Below, in pieces: positions 41,954 to 51,120 of a stretch of DNA of 64,000 bases (position 1 is the first letter of the stretch; the number at the start of each line of letters is the position of its first letter). Source of the DNA: Marinobacter sp050379415 (GTDB lineage: Bacteria > Pseudomonadota > Gammaproteobacteria > Pseudomonadales > Oleiphilaceae); assembly GCF_050379415.1 (NCBI RefSeq), contig NZ_JBNRLS010000001.1, forward strand, positions 372,001 through 436,000, given 5' to 3'. Under the pieces are notes generated by a model. It was not told the DNA's origin and searched no databases. It worked only from the letters and a program-made list of their open reading frames with translations. The translations under genes and the position numbers were made by a program.

Positions 41954-42061
41954 TCAGCGCAACACAAAAACCAGAAGGAACAGGCATAAAGTGATGTTCA
42001 CACCCCAGATGATCAAGGATAGCCGCCGACGCTGGCTTAACCGCCTGATTGGTTTAATCAT
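41954..42061 (-). CDS. Possible 35-residue membrane peptide overlapping a reductase gene
   Basis: This short frame begins at the ATG that overlaps the end of the upstream reductase gene in an 8-base ATGATTAA arrangement. It encodes a basic N-terminus (MIKPIRRLSQRRRL) and one membrane segment (LIIWGVNITLCLFLLVFVL). The overlap suggests translational coupling, and the positive-inside charge pattern is sensible. It is too short for homology to support it, so confidence is modest. Confidence 0.45.
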   Translation of the reverse strand: MIKPIRRLSQRRRLSLIIWGVNITLCLFLLVFVLR

Positions 42062-43358
42062 AGCTGAACCGCTCCGCCAGGATACGCTGAGGAGGTGTAC
42101 CCCGCTTGCTCAGGTGATCTTCAACGATATCCATCATGATCGCCGGCCCGCACATCACAAAGACCCAGTCGCGGAACTCATTCTCTGAAAACACACGATC
42201 CATCAGCTGGCCATCGATGAAGCCGGTCTCACCCTGCCAGTCTTCTGGCGGTTCCGACAGCACATAGACCACATCCTCATCACCCAACTCCTCATGGTAG
42301 GCGATCTGGTTGATGATCCGGTTTCCGTAGATCACCTTCACCTTGCGCGAATCGCCGGTCAGGCGCATTTGCCGGAGTATGCCCAGCAGCGGAGCCAGGC
42401 CAACGCCACCGGCGATGAGCGCGACCCCGGGTTCCTCGCGACCATCAACAGAAATATTGCCATAGGGGCCGTCAAGATAGGCGATGGTTTGAGGTTTTAT
42501 CTCACCAATGGTTCGTGTGAAGTCTCCCAGCTCCTTGATCATGAAAGAGACTTCCGGCCCGCCCGCCGGCGCTGAGGACATGGAGAACGGGTTCTCTTTC
42601 ATCGAGAAGGTGCTGTGCCCCACATTCAACCAGACGAATTGCCCGGCCTGGTAATCCAGACCATCATGACCGTCGGGCGTCACGGTCACTTCCCATTGCT
42701 TGGGCGTCAACCGGACGACGGACGTCACCCGCCAGGGGCGAGCCTTCTGCAACCAGGGAACCACCAGGTAAACCATCAGCAGTGACCCAACCGCCACGCC
42801 CGTCATGACCAGCCACACCCAGGTCATCACAGTCTGCGACCCGTAACGCCCGGCATACACGGTATGGTGCAACAGCAGCAACGCGATCAGGAGCGCGCCG
42901 AGCCCGTGCAACAGGCGCCACGTCTCGTACCGGTAGCCCAGTTGGGTGCGCCCGATGGCCATGACAACAAGGCCTGCAAGCAGCAGCCAGGCGGCAATGC
43001 CCGTCGACAGATCGGCAAAATCAGTCGTGAGCGTCAATTGCCGTGTGGGGTCCCAGGGCCGCTCACCCCCTGTTGGCGTCCCCTGGTAAAGCAACGGGTG
43101 CAACACAGCAAAGACCAGTAACGTGCGGGCCATGATCTGGTGAAACCGCATGGTCACATCCATGCCGACGTCATTGGAAATGGCCTTGAAACGGCCGGAC
43201 AGGATGAATTCCACGAGGATCATCGAGAAGGCAAGAATGCCAAGGCCGGAGGCCAACTCCTGGTGGAACTGGCGTGGCGGGCCTCCGACCAGGGCGGACA
43301 GGAGCAACGGCAGGGTGACGGCGACGAGGTAAGCAACGATCAGAAAGAGTGGTTTCAT
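42054..43358 (-). CDS. Ferric-reductase-like membrane flavoprotein
   Basis: This 434-residue protein has an N-terminal ferric-reductase-type membrane domain (about 1-210) with His residues suited to heme b (FHQIMARTLL, LHGLGALLIALLLLHHTVYAG). A ferredoxin-reductase-like FAD/NAD domain follows: FSMKENPFSMSSAP for FAD, VALIAGGVGLAPLLGILRQM for pyridine nucleotide, and a closing VFVMCGPAIMM. It likely transfers electrons from NAD(P)H across the membrane to heme and an acceptor such as ferric iron. It may be coupled to the tiny frame at its 3' end. Confidence 0.85.
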   Translation of the reverse strand: MKPLFLIVAYLVAVTLPLLLSALVGGPPRQFHQELASGLGILAFSMILVEFILSGRFKAISNDVGMDVTMRFHQIMARTLLVFAVLHPLLYQGTPTGGERPWDPTRQLTLTTDFADLSTGIAAWLLLAGLVVMAIGRTQLGYRYETWRLLHGLGALLIALLLLHHTVYAGRYGSQTVMTWVWLVMTGVAVGSLLMVYLVVPWLQKARPWRVTSVVRLTPKQWEVTVTPDGHDGLDYQAGQFVWLNVGHSTFSMKENPFSMSSAPAGGPEVSFMIKELGDFTRTIGEIKPQTIAYLDGPYGNISVDGREEPGVALIAGGVGLAPLLGILRQMRLTGDSRKVKVIYGNRIINQIAYHEELGDEDVVYVLSEPPEDWQGETGFIDGQLMDRVFSENEFRDWVFVMCGPAIMMDIVEDHLSKRGTPPQRILAERFSYD

Positions 43359-43695
43359 CTGGCTAGTCTGTTTCCCTTCCTTTGATCATGCAATCTCGTC
43401 TTTCACAGAGTCCTGGTAAAACCGGGCACAATCACCCGGGTCTGTCTGGCTTCAGCTTCTCCTTGCTTTTCCTCGCACAGCATCCGTTCTGTGCATTGGT
43501 ATCCGATGTTAACCGACTTTCAAAGCAGGTTGGTAGCGAGTCAAATTAATGCTGAACCATCGGGGAGACCGCGAAATTTAAATCTGTCCCGGTTTTCCTC
43601 CTATCCACGTTTCGGCGTAAAGTAGCCAGAGCTTCGAGCCACTGGAGCGACCAGAGGCGAGACCAAACCTAATGGGAAAACAGGAGCAGCCAATC
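43359..43695. other. Intergenic region with repeat copy
   Basis: This is a 337-base gap between divergent reductase and SDR genes. Besides the repeat copy at 43580 it shows scattered AT-rich stretches consistent with two promoters. No coding frame is supported. Confidence 0.5.
43580..43598 (-). repeat. Dispersed GGAAAACCGGG repeat, good copy
   Basis: AAATCTGTCCCGGTTTTCC, a full reversed copy of the core, about 100 bases before the SDR start. Confidence 0.65.
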
Positions 43696-44442
43696 ATGTT
43701 TGATTTCCAGGGCCGGCGCGTCATCGTCGCTGGCGGCAGCAAGGGTATTGGCCGAGCCATCGCGTTGGGATTTGCCCGGGCTGGAGCCAGCGTTTCCGTG
43801 TGCGCGCGCGGGCAGGCGTCCCTGGACGCCTTGGCGGAAGAAGTGGCGGGCGAGGGGCTGGAGCTGCATGTGGCCCCCTGCGACATCGGCGACAAGGCTG
43901 CGCTGGAAACCTATCTGCAGAGCGCCATGGGCGAGTTGGGCGGTCTGGACGTGCTGGTCAATTGCGCCTCGGCCTTCGGGCGGGAGGACAACGAAGAAGG
44001 CTGGCTGAGCAGCGTCGAGGTGGATCTGATGGGCACGGTTCGTGCCGGCCATACTTGCCTGCCAGCGCTCAAGGAAACCGGGGGTACGATCATCAACATT
44101 GCCTCCATCGCTGCCCTGCACGCCTCGACACGCACCGCCCCCTACGCGGCCATCAAGGCCGCCGTCGCTCACTACACCGCCAGCCTGGCGGTGGCCATGG
44201 CGCCGCATAAAGTGCGCGTTAATGGCATTGCCCCGGGCTCGATCGAGTTTCCGGGCGGCGTCTGGGATCAGGCCCGCCAGCACAACCCGGAGCTCTATGA
44301 CCGTATTCGCGGCGGGATTCCCTTCGGGCGCCTGGGCACGCCGGAGGAAGTCGCCGACGTGGCGTTATTCCTGGCCTCCGATCTGGCCCGGTGGATAACC
44401 GGCCAGACGCTGGTGGTGGACGGCGGCCAGGTGCTGTCCTGA
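43696..44442 (+). CDS. Short-chain dehydrogenase/reductase
   Basis: This 248-residue Rossmann protein has the cofactor loop VAGGSKGIGRAIA, the NCASAFG segment in place of NNAG, catalytic Ser in NIASIAALHAS and PYAAIKAA as the Tyr-Lys pair. The C-terminus VDGGQVLS is typical of FabG-like SDRs. The start at 43696 follows GGAGCAGCCAATC; the earlier ATG at 43672 lacks a ribosome-binding site. Substrate unknown. Confidence 0.88.
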   Translation: MFDFQGRRVIVAGGSKGIGRAIALGFARAGASVSVCARGQASLDALAEEVAGEGLELHVAPCDIGDKAALETYLQSAMGELGGLDVLVNCASAFGREDNEEGWLSSVEVDLMGTVRAGHTCLPALKETGGTIINIASIAALHASTRTAPYAAIKAAVAHYTASLAVAMAPHKVRVNGIAPGSIEFPGGVWDQARQHNPELYDRIRGGIPFGRLGTPEEVADVALFLASDLARWITGQTLVVDGGQVLS

Positions 44443-44812
44443 GGCGCCAGGCAACACAGGGCAGGCCGTCGCGCGCCCCGTAAGCCAAACCGCCCCCTCA
44501 CAGCAGGCCTGCCGGAAAACACCACCAGACAGACCGTTTGCTCCTTGCAGTGGCGCCCGATTGGCTTCTGTTTTCCATGAATTAAAGGTGCAAACCCTTC
44601 TGCATCGATAGATTTCACCTTGCTATAGAGCACTTTGAGGGAGCGCCGCGCGGTGGAAAATACGGAACATGAATCTGTCCCGAGTTGCCCGTCCTGGGTT
44701 GCCCAGTTTCCCACACAGGCATCGTAGTCTATGTTGTGGGCATGGACGAGCGTTTCCAGGGCAGATAAAAAGTCCCGCCGTCGGAACCCACCTATCCTGC
44801 CGAGGATGCACC
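44443..44812. other. Intergenic region, no gene seen
   Basis: This 370-base gap holds a degenerate repeat copy near 44671 and a GC-rich stretch. Weak frames here have no convincing codon pattern or ribosome-binding site. The promoter of the heme-protein gene must lie in its 3' part. Confidence 0.5.
44671..44690 (-). repeat. Dispersed GGAAAACCGGG repeat, degenerate copy
   Basis: GAATCTGTCCCGAGTTGCCC keeps the CTGTCCCG core; the TTTT tract is lost. Confidence 0.4.
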
Positions 44813-46138
44813 ATGTTGCAGACTTCACTGAGATACCTCGCCGTGGTTGCCTTTACCGCTAACTTTTCAGCAGCTTCCGCTCTGGCTGACACCACAACAC
44901 CAGTTGACTGGACATCGGTTCCCGTTGAAAAAGTTACCCTGTTCTATCCCGGACAATCGAGCTTCCAGTGGTTACACAGCCCGGAGCACCGCGGTGCCCG
45001 TATGGTCGGACGCGGCACCGCCTGCAAGCGCTGCCACCGTGACTCGGAACGACGCATGGGTAACGAAATTGTCTCGGGTGGCCGCCTGGAACCCAATCCG
45101 ATCGATGGCAAGAAAGGGTCACTCGAATTGGCTGTCCAGGCTGCTCACGACGAGGAAAACCTGTACCTCCGGTTCCACTGGAAGACCCAGGCGGAACGGC
45201 CCGGCGTGATGCACAACTACATGCGCTACGATGGCCAGGCATGGGCCTTCTACGGCGGTCCACGATCGGCAAAGCGTGTGCGTCAGGGACTGGAGCCGCC
45301 CCTCTATGAAGACCGACTTGCGATCATGATCGACGATGGCGATGTACAAGGTTTTGCCGAGCAGGGTTGCTGGCTCAGTTGCCACAACGGCATGCGGGAC
45401 ATGCCGGGCGAACCTCCATCAGAAGCGGTCCGGTCCCACCCGTACCTGGGAGAAGGTCGCCTGGGCCGCAGTGACGTGCGCAAGTACCTTCCTGACTCCC
45501 GTACCGACACATCCGCGAGCTGGGACAAGGTTAAATCCCCCGAAGCTCTGGCGAAACTCAAGGATAAGGGTGTTTTCCTGGATCTGATGCAGTGGCGTGC
45601 AGCCCGGAGCAACCCGGTCGACATGGCAGACGACGGCTTTGTACTCGGATACCGCCTTTTCGACGAAGGAAAAAACCCGTTCTCCTGGAACGTCGATCGC
45701 GACTCCATGACCCCTGAATTTATGTTCGATCCCAAGAAAGTTGGCCGGAAATCCCTCACCGTCTCGGATATAGAGACTGGCCCGGAACCCGCGGCCCTGA
45801 TCCGCGAAGATAACGCGACTCCCTATGATCCCGACGCCGGGTGGAAAGAAGGCGACGTGCTTCCAGGCCGACTGCTTAGTCGCGTAGACGCCCGAGGGTC
45901 GGCGGCGGACAACGCCAGGGTTACCGGCAAGTGGGAAGATGGGAGCTGGATTGTGACCTGGATCAGACCGCTTGACACCGGCCATGACGACGACATCGCC
46001 CTGAAGCGCGGTAACACCTATACGTTCGGCTTTGCCGTGCATGACGACAATGTCACGACGCGTTTCCACTTTGTGTCATTCCCGGTTGTCGTCGGGATAG
46101 GCCGAGGCGGAGATATTACAGCTGTCCGTCTGGATTAA
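44813..46138 (+). CDS. Ethylbenzene-dehydrogenase-like heme protein with two c-heme motifs
   Basis: This 441-residue secreted protein has a signal cleaved after SALA near residue 25. An N-terminal CKRCH motif (71-75) should bind heme c, and a second motif CWLSCH (186-191) is the longer CX3CH form. The rest is the beta-sandwich of the EB_dh/DMSO-reductase gamma-subunit family, which binds heme b, with ENLYLRFHW near the first strand and DGSWIVTWIRPL near the end. It is probably a periplasmic electron carrier. No catalytic molybdenum subunit is nearby. Start follows GAGG at 44813. Confidence 0.78.
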   Translation: MLQTSLRYLAVVAFTANFSAASALADTTTPVDWTSVPVEKVTLFYPGQSSFQWLHSPEHRGARMVGRGTACKRCHRDSERRMGNEIVSGGRLEPNPIDGKKGSLELAVQAAHDEENLYLRFHWKTQAERPGVMHNYMRYDGQAWAFYGGPRSAKRVRQGLEPPLYEDRLAIMIDDGDVQGFAEQGCWLSCHNGMRDMPGEPPSEAVRSHPYLGEGRLGRSDVRKYLPDSRTDTSASWDKVKSPEALAKLKDKGVFLDLMQWRAARSNPVDMADDGFVLGYRLFDEGKNPFSWNVDRDSMTPEFMFDPKKVGRKSLTVSDIETGPEPAALIREDNATPYDPDAGWKEGDVLPGRLLSRVDARGSAADNARVTGKWEDGSWIVTWIRPLDTGHDDDIALKRGNTYTFGFAVHDDNVTTRFHFVSFPVVVGIGRGGDITAVRLD

Positions 46139-46166
46139 CCGTGGGGTCCAGGATGCCGCCAACGCC

Positions 46167-46583
46167 TCACCTGATCCGCGCCTTCAGCGTCTCTGGCCGG
46201 AAAAGTGCCGTACTCAACACCAGAACAAACGCGGCCAGCACAAACACCTTATTCACGAACCAGTTCGTGCGCCAGATAGACCACTCCGGCTCCGCCAGGA
46301 ACCAGATGAACAGAGTGGTGATGATCAGGATTTCAGCCACAGACATGCCAATGGCCAGCAGGCGCGTGTACCAGGGCCTTGCCAACAACGCCCAGGCCAG
46401 CCAGAGGTGCGCAACCGGCCACAGATCCCAGTAGATATAGGTTGCCCACGCCTCATTGCTCGCCATCGCAAAGCCGATCGGGAAAAGGTATTTAATAAAG
46501 ATGGTCCAGGCCACAAGGATCACGAACAGATGTGCGAGAAACCTGACCCAGGGGCTCTGAACACTTTCAATGGGCGATGTCAT
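46167..46583 (-). CDS. Four-pass membrane protein
   Basis: This 138-residue protein has four predicted membrane segments (about 14-34, 50-68, 77-97, 109-128) with few conserved polar residues inside them. Its 3' end faces the ethylbenzene-dehydrogenase-like gene. A Trp-rich second loop is notable. The ribosome-binding site AAGGAG is good. Family not recognised. Confidence 0.65.
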   Translation of the reverse strand: MTSPIESVQSPWVRFLAHLFVILVAWTIFIKYLFPIGFAMASNEAWATYIYWDLWPVAHLWLAWALLARPWYTRLLAIGMSVAEILIITTLFIWFLAEPEWSIWRTNWFVNKVFVLAAFVLVLSTALFRPETLKARIR

Positions 46584-46944
46584 TACGGCACTCCTTCCGG
46601 CGAGTTCCGCTTAAAGCTTACCAGCGGTGATCGCTTTGCAGCAGAAATCACAGATAGCGGCGGGCATAACGGTTGAGGACCTCTGGATCTATCTGCAGGA
46701 CATTCCCGCCAGTCAGATGTCGAGTTTGGCCGGTTTCTGCCAGCGCCGGGAGATGAAGCTGAGTGGGAAAGGGGAATGACTCCAGAAAAGCGGTCCAGGT
46801 TACCCAATAAACCGGACGCCGGCGCTCGACGACACGATGCCGGCTTGCCTATGAATCCAAATAATAGATCTGTCCCGCTTTCCTAGATGCGCTTTCCTAA
46901 ATTCGGAGGTGGATTGTACCTAAGCTTTTCCACCTACCATTGAT
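46584..46944. other. Intergenic region carrying a long repeat
   Basis: This 361-base gap holds the ~86-bp repeat copy at 46799-46884 and a GCTTTCCTA tandem echo after it. No coding frame is supported. Confidence 0.55.
46799..46884. repeat. Long repeat element, copy A
   Basis: This ~86-base element matches 52847-52933 almost without gaps, from GTTACCC through ATCCAAATAATAGATCTG to the CCG..TTTCCT end. Its last third includes the short dispersed repeat core in reverse orientation. Confidence 0.75.
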
Positions 46945-47910
46945 TCAACGTCCTTGAGCCCCGCGACGTAACCAGTCATGAACAAACGCCAGTTTTCGAT
47001 GGGCCGTTTCAGACAGCACGAACGGATAAACATCCGAGAGCCCCATGGACCGGTTGATGTGGTTGATTCGCGTTGCCAAAGCCGAGGCCACGCGTACCAG
47101 CAAAGCCGTATCAGGCTCGGCATAGGGGTCCCAGTTGTGTCCGGGCATTTCGGGAGAGACAAGACCTGATGCCACAAAACTGTCAGTTATGTCAGTAAGG
47201 TGCAAAAGATGGGCCGCTGTCTCTGCCCAGTCCTCATGAGGATGTGCGGAAGCATAGGACGTCAGGTAAAACAGCTCCCAGTCCTGGGGTGGCCCCTGAT
47301 CGTAGTATTTCTGCAAAGCTGCCGTGTAGTCGGCTCGCTCGTCGCCAAACATTTCCCGGAATGCCGCCAGAAAATCCTCCCGCAAACTCAATCGCCACCA
47401 GAGCATGTGGGCAATCTCATGGCGCATGTGCCCGATCATGGTGCGGTAAGGCTCTTCCAGGGCCTCTCTTCGAGTGACTCTGACAACAGGGTCAGCCTCG
47501 GAAACGCTGATGGTGACCACGCCGTCGCCATGGCCCATGCCAGCAATCGTGTGACCGTCAGCGAGCATATGGAAAATGGGCCTGGTTCCCGGATCCTCCG
47601 GCCTGAACCAGTGCCAGCGGCCCAGGTTATCGATGACCCAGCGTTTTGCCGCCTCTGTTTTTGCCCAATTAGAGATGGCATTGGGAATTTCCGGGGCCGG
47701 GGCCAGTGCCGTCATGGCACAGGATCGGCAGAAGGCGCCTTCCTCTGGCGCTATCCAGTTGCAGCCAATGACCTCGCGATTAGCACAAAATGGAGGCATA
47801 GGCACGAAAGCCCGCGCCTGCGGATCATAGGCAACTGGCGTGCCTTCGGCGGTAGAGAGGTTGTTAAACCAGAGCGTTCCGGAACCAACCGGATTTGTGA
47901 ATGCCTTCAT
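46945..47910 (-). CDS. Putative zinc-binding metallopeptidase (Peptidase_Mx family)
   Basis: This 321-residue protein has an N-terminal cysteine cluster (FCANREVIGCNW...FCRSCAMT, a zinc ribbon) and a gluzincin-like core HEIAHMLWW. The likely third ligand is in EDWAETAAHLLHL. The family (PF15887) is predicted zinc peptidase of unknown substrate, usually cytosolic. No signal peptide is seen. It diverges from a leucyl aminopeptidase gene, 134 bases away. Confidence 0.83.
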   Translation of the reverse strand: MKAFTNPVGSGTLWFNNLSTAEGTPVAYDPQARAFVPMPPFCANREVIGCNWIAPEEGAFCRSCAMTALAPAPEIPNAISNWAKTEAAKRWVIDNLGRWHWFRPEDPGTRPIFHMLADGHTIAGMGHGDGVVTISVSEADPVVRVTRREALEEPYRTMIGHMRHEIAHMLWWRLSLREDFLAAFREMFGDERADYTAALQKYYDQGPPQDWELFYLTSYASAHPHEDWAETAAHLLHLTDITDSFVASGLVSPEMPGHNWDPYAEPDTALLVRVASALATRINHINRSMGLSDVYPFVLSETAHRKLAFVHDWLRRGAQGR

Positions 47911-48044
47911 ATCTTAAGAGAGCCCCTTTCCTGCTCTGAAATGCAGCAAAATTCTTTAAATGTAAGCTGATTTGCATGCCTGTTTGTACGGGAAAACCAA
48001 CTATAGTTATAGCTATATTTTCAGCCCTCATAGGAGCTTCAACA

Positions 48045-49532
48045 ATGAAGCCTGAATTACCCGGATTATCGCCATTGTTGCTCCAGAAAGACCAACCGGT
48101 TCCCCCGGACTGGGACTTCGAATCCGGTTCAGGTGTGGTCCTCCTGATTCCCGACGCTGACCGGAAAGCGATAGACCAGACGCCCTGGTCCGACATTCTC
48201 GAAAATCGCCTATCAGCCTATCCAAAAACCGCCAACCCGGTGTTTCTCTCCATGCCCGGAGGTGAGAGGGCGGTGGTTGTGTTCGTGGCGGATCAACTTC
48301 AGACATTTAAGGCGCTGACTCTGGCGCGTAAAGTTATTGGGCCGCTAATAGCAGACCGGCTGGAAGAGATAAATGTTCTTTGCCTGCTTGATGATGAGGT
48401 GGCCGCAGGTGCGATGACTGAGGCCCTCCTGGCTGCAGCCCATGCAGCACTTTTCCAGTTGCCGAAAATTACGGGCAAAGCTTCCGAGCCAAATAACCTC
48501 AAAGCCATGCGCTATTTCGGGAACCTTGGTAACGCTGACTTCGGGTACGCTGAAGCAACGGCTGAGGGCAATAACCTGGCTCGCTGGTTAACCCATTTGC
48601 CGGGCAATTACCTCACACCGGGTATTTATCGGGATTTCGCCGAATCGCTTGCCCGCCAGGAGGGCTGGAAAACAGAGTTCTATGACCGGGATAAACTGGA
48701 AGAGCTGGGCGCCGGTGCCTTTCTTTCGGTTGTCGAAGCCAGCCCTGTCAGAGACGCAGGCATACTTCACATGGAATACCGCCCGCCGGGAGCTGAAGGG
48801 AAGCCTCTCGCACTGGTCGGTAAAGGCATCTGCTTCGACACTGGTGGCAGCAATCTGAAAGTGGGCGGCAGTATGCTGGGCATGCACGGCGATATGCAGG
48901 GCAGTGCCGTGGCGCTGGGTGCCTTCCTGGCCATAACCCGTATGAACTTTAATCAGCCGGTGGATTGCTGGCTGGCATTGGCAGAAAATCATATCGGTTC
49001 GCGGGCAGTCAAGTGTAACGATGTCATTACCGCCCTGGATGGAACCACAATCGAGCTTATCAATACCGATGCCGAGGGTCGAATGGTGCTGTCGGATACC
49101 CTGGCGCTTGTATCCCGGGGAAAACCACGCGCGATCATTGATTACGCAACCCTGACGGGTGCTGTCGTCTCTGCTTTGGGACAACGAATGGCAGGGGCGA
49201 TAACCAACCGCCGTGACTGGGTCGAGCCTCTCATTCAGGCGGGTGAGCGTTGCGGTGAACGGGTCTGGCCGTTTCCCTATGAAGATGACTACGACGAAGA
49301 TCTGGAATCGCAAGTCGCCGATACCCTACAATGCAGGACCAAAGGGCCGGGTGACCACATCTACGCAGCACGTTTACTTGGCCGTTTCGTCGCCAAAGAC
49401 ATCGGCTGGGTTCACGTCGATATGGCATCTTCTGGCACCCATCCGGGCGGGCTGGCACAGATACCGACTGACTTGCAGGGTTTTGGTGTGCGCTTTGGCG
49501 TGGAATGGCTTAAGAAGGTAGCCAATGAGTAG
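48045..49532 (+). CDS. M17 leucyl aminopeptidase
   Basis: This 495-residue enzyme has the full M17 C-terminal catalytic domain: LVGKGICFDTGGSNLK, the metal and bicarbonate residues in NTDAEGRMVLSDTLAL, and ASSGTHPGGLAQIP near the end. The N-terminal macro-like domain has drifted but keeps the length. It removes N-terminal residues from peptides with two metal ions, usually as a hexamer. Start follows AGGAGCTTCAACA; a 23-codon extension is rejected. Confidence 0.9.
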   Translation: MKPELPGLSPLLLQKDQPVPPDWDFESGSGVVLLIPDADRKAIDQTPWSDILENRLSAYPKTANPVFLSMPGGERAVVVFVADQLQTFKALTLARKVIGPLIADRLEEINVLCLLDDEVAAGAMTEALLAAAHAALFQLPKITGKASEPNNLKAMRYFGNLGNADFGYAEATAEGNNLARWLTHLPGNYLTPGIYRDFAESLARQEGWKTEFYDRDKLEELGAGAFLSVVEASPVRDAGILHMEYRPPGAEGKPLALVGKGICFDTGGSNLKVGGSMLGMHGDMQGSAVALGAFLAITRMNFNQPVDCWLALAENHIGSRAVKCNDVITALDGTTIELINTDAEGRMVLSDTLALVSRGKPRAIIDYATLTGAVVSALGQRMAGAITNRRDWVEPLIQAGERCGERVWPFPYEDDYDEDLESQVADTLQCRTKGPGDHIYAARLLGRFVAKDIGWVHVDMASSGTHPGGLAQIPTDLQGFGVRFGVEWLKKVANE

Positions 49533-49695
49533 TTGTCGAGGCCTCTGGGCGGAGCTGTTTCGCCCCTGTGTAAGAGCGCGCCGATGTCTGAACCAACCCA
49601 TCTTCAAACCCTGCTAAACACCCTCCCCCCAATGCGGTCGGGTGGTTGAAGCGGGTGACATTGCCGTTGGGGACGACGTCCGGGCCTGTCTATGA

Positions 49696-49986
49696 TCAAG
49701 TTTCACTGAGCGTGGAAATGCCGTCGACCTCAGTCACCGTTTTGGCATCCGCCCGCTCAATGATTTTCAGGAGGGTGGACTGAATGGTTTCGTCTTCCCG
49801 GGCATCACCCCCACTCACAAACGTTTGCTTCTGGGGTTCCGCGCCCTCTTCCTCGGTATATGAAATAACAACCTCGCTGGCTGAATCCGGCGTTTTACCA
49901 AAGTACTCCAGCGAAACTAACGGATAGCCGTGAAAGCCCTTCTTAACCTGCTTTGCAATACGCTTCTTTGCTTTATCCACGTGCAT
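49696..49986 (-). CDS. Small conserved hypothetical protein
   Basis: This 96-residue protein has a basic N-terminus (VDKAKKRIAKQVKKGFHGYP), a strand LVSLEYFGKTPDSASEVVISYTEEEGAEPQKQTF, and an acidic helical tail with DETIQSTLLKIIERAD. Family not recognised. Start chosen at MHVDKAKK after AAAGGCTCC. Confidence 0.6.
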   Translation of the reverse strand: MHVDKAKKRIAKQVKKGFHGYPLVSLEYFGKTPDSASEVVISYTEEEGAEPQKQTFVSGGDAREDETIQSTLLKIIERADAKTVTEVDGISTLSET

Positions 49987-50076
49987 AATCGGAGCCTTTC
50001 GCTGCATTTGTTATCTGGGGGCACATGAGCTCCCAGTTGATACCACTTGCCAATTCTATGCCCCTAAACCCATCTA

Positions 50077-50099
50077 AAATAGATCTGTCCCGGTTTTCC
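50077..50099 (-). repeat. Dispersed GGAAAACCGGG repeat, good copy
   Basis: The TAGATCTGTCCCGGTTTTCC core is intact; the flank carries the same AAATAGATC lead as the copies at 46861 and 52825. Confidence 0.7.
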
Positions 50100-50178
50100 C
50101 TATATCCCCGTGCCCACAACCATGCTAAAAGACTCCCCCCGGCACTAGCTCGGGCATTCTCCCCACCAGGATCTCACC

Positions 50179-50523
50179 ATGTCAGACAAATTTTTCTTCA
50201 AGGGCCGGCAGGACGCACGCCAGCACCACACCGCTTACGGCGGCTTTCAGACCAACGCCAGCCAGAAGAGTGGCAGCCGGAAGTATCCGCTAAAACTGGT
50301 GGTTACCAGTGAGGCGCGCAAGCAGGAGGTTGAGGCACAGGTGGCCCGGGCGAAGCTGCATGCGACTATTTCGGTTGATACCCGCGAGGGCGCCGTTGAA
50401 TCTATCAATGAGCTCACCGCTATCCTGAATAAAGGAGGAACGGTCACCACGGTAAAACCGCCCTCCCGAAACGACGCCTGCAACTGCGGTAGCGGCATCA
50501 AATTCAAGAAGTGCTGCGGCTAA
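50179..50523 (+). CDS. SEC-C motif protein (PBPRA1643-type)
   Basis: This 114-residue protein has an N-terminal KFFFKGRQDARQHHTAYGGFQTNASQKSGS segment and a C-terminal zinc-binding SEC-C motif NDACNCGSGIKFKKCCG. It matches the PBPRA1643 SWIM/SEC-C family in length and order. The function is unknown; SEC-C usually mediates protein contact. It is followed 29 bases later by the DUF3010 gene and probably shares its transcript. Confidence 0.88.
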   Translation: MSDKFFFKGRQDARQHHTAYGGFQTNASQKSGSRKYPLKLVVTSEARKQEVEAQVARAKLHATISVDTREGAVESINELTAILNKGGTVTTVKPPSRNDACNCGSGIKFKKCCG

Positions 50524-50552
50524 CGACAGCCGGGGACTAGAGGGCAATGGCT

Positions 50553-50993
50553 ATGATTGTTTGCGGGGTTGAGCTGACTGGCAGCGATGCGGTGGTGTGT
50601 TTGCTGAATATGGACAGGGGGCAGTTCAACCTGCCGGAGTGCAAGGTGCGCAAACTGTCACTGCCAAAAAACCATAGCCGTGAAGATCTGCAGCGGTTCC
50701 AGGCGGCCTTTTCGGCGTTAATGGCCGAGTACGGGGTCTCCAGTGTCGCGATCAAAGAGCGGATGCCCAAAGGCAAATTTGCCGGTGGTGCCATCAGCTT
50801 CAAAATGGAAGCCGCCATTCAACTGATCAGCGATATTGAGTTGACGGTGACCCTGCTGCCCCCGGCCCTGATCAAGTCCACCCTGGCAGCCAACCCGCTG
50901 CCCATTGCGTTTGCCGAGACGGGTTTGAAGGCTTTTCAGGAAACGGCTTTTATCGCTGCTTATGTGGGGCAGCTGCAGGGCGAGCGAACGTGA
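50553..50993 (+). CDS. DUF3010 family protein
   Basis: This 146-residue protein is the whole DUF3010 domain: MIVCGVELTGSDAVVCLLNMD at the N-terminus, then VSSVAIKERMPKGKFAGGAISFKMEAAIQ, and AFAETGLKAFQETAFIAAYVG at the end. The pattern suggests an RNase-H-like fold, but no catalytic residues are confirmed. The start is placed at MIVCGVEL because it fits the family N-terminus and the GAGGGC spacing better than the ATG two codons earlier. Confidence 0.83.
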   Translation: MIVCGVELTGSDAVVCLLNMDRGQFNLPECKVRKLSLPKNHSREDLQRFQAAFSALMAEYGVSSVAIKERMPKGKFAGGAISFKMEAAIQLISDIELTVTLLPPALIKSTLAANPLPIAFAETGLKAFQETAFIAAYVGQLQGERT

Positions 50994-51065
50994 AAATGTG
51001 TATTCAGAGCATAGATTCGTAGCGGTTTCCCAAAGCTCGCCCCGCTTTGACAAGAACCGTGAAAA

Positions 51066-51085
51066 TGAATCTGACCCGGTTTTCC
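51066..51085 (-). repeat. Dispersed GGAAAACCGGG repeat copy
   Basis: TGAATCTGACCCGGTTTTCC, in the gap between the DUF3010 gene and the S41 protease. Confidence 0.55.
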
Positions 51086-51120
51086 TCAAAACGCCAACCC
51101 CGTGATTAATACTTCGACCA

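Noticed and set aside
49547..49565. GGGCG/CGCCC hairpin after the aminopeptidase gene as a terminator
   Set aside because: The stem is only five pairs with a long loop and there is no T-run; not strong enough to annotate.
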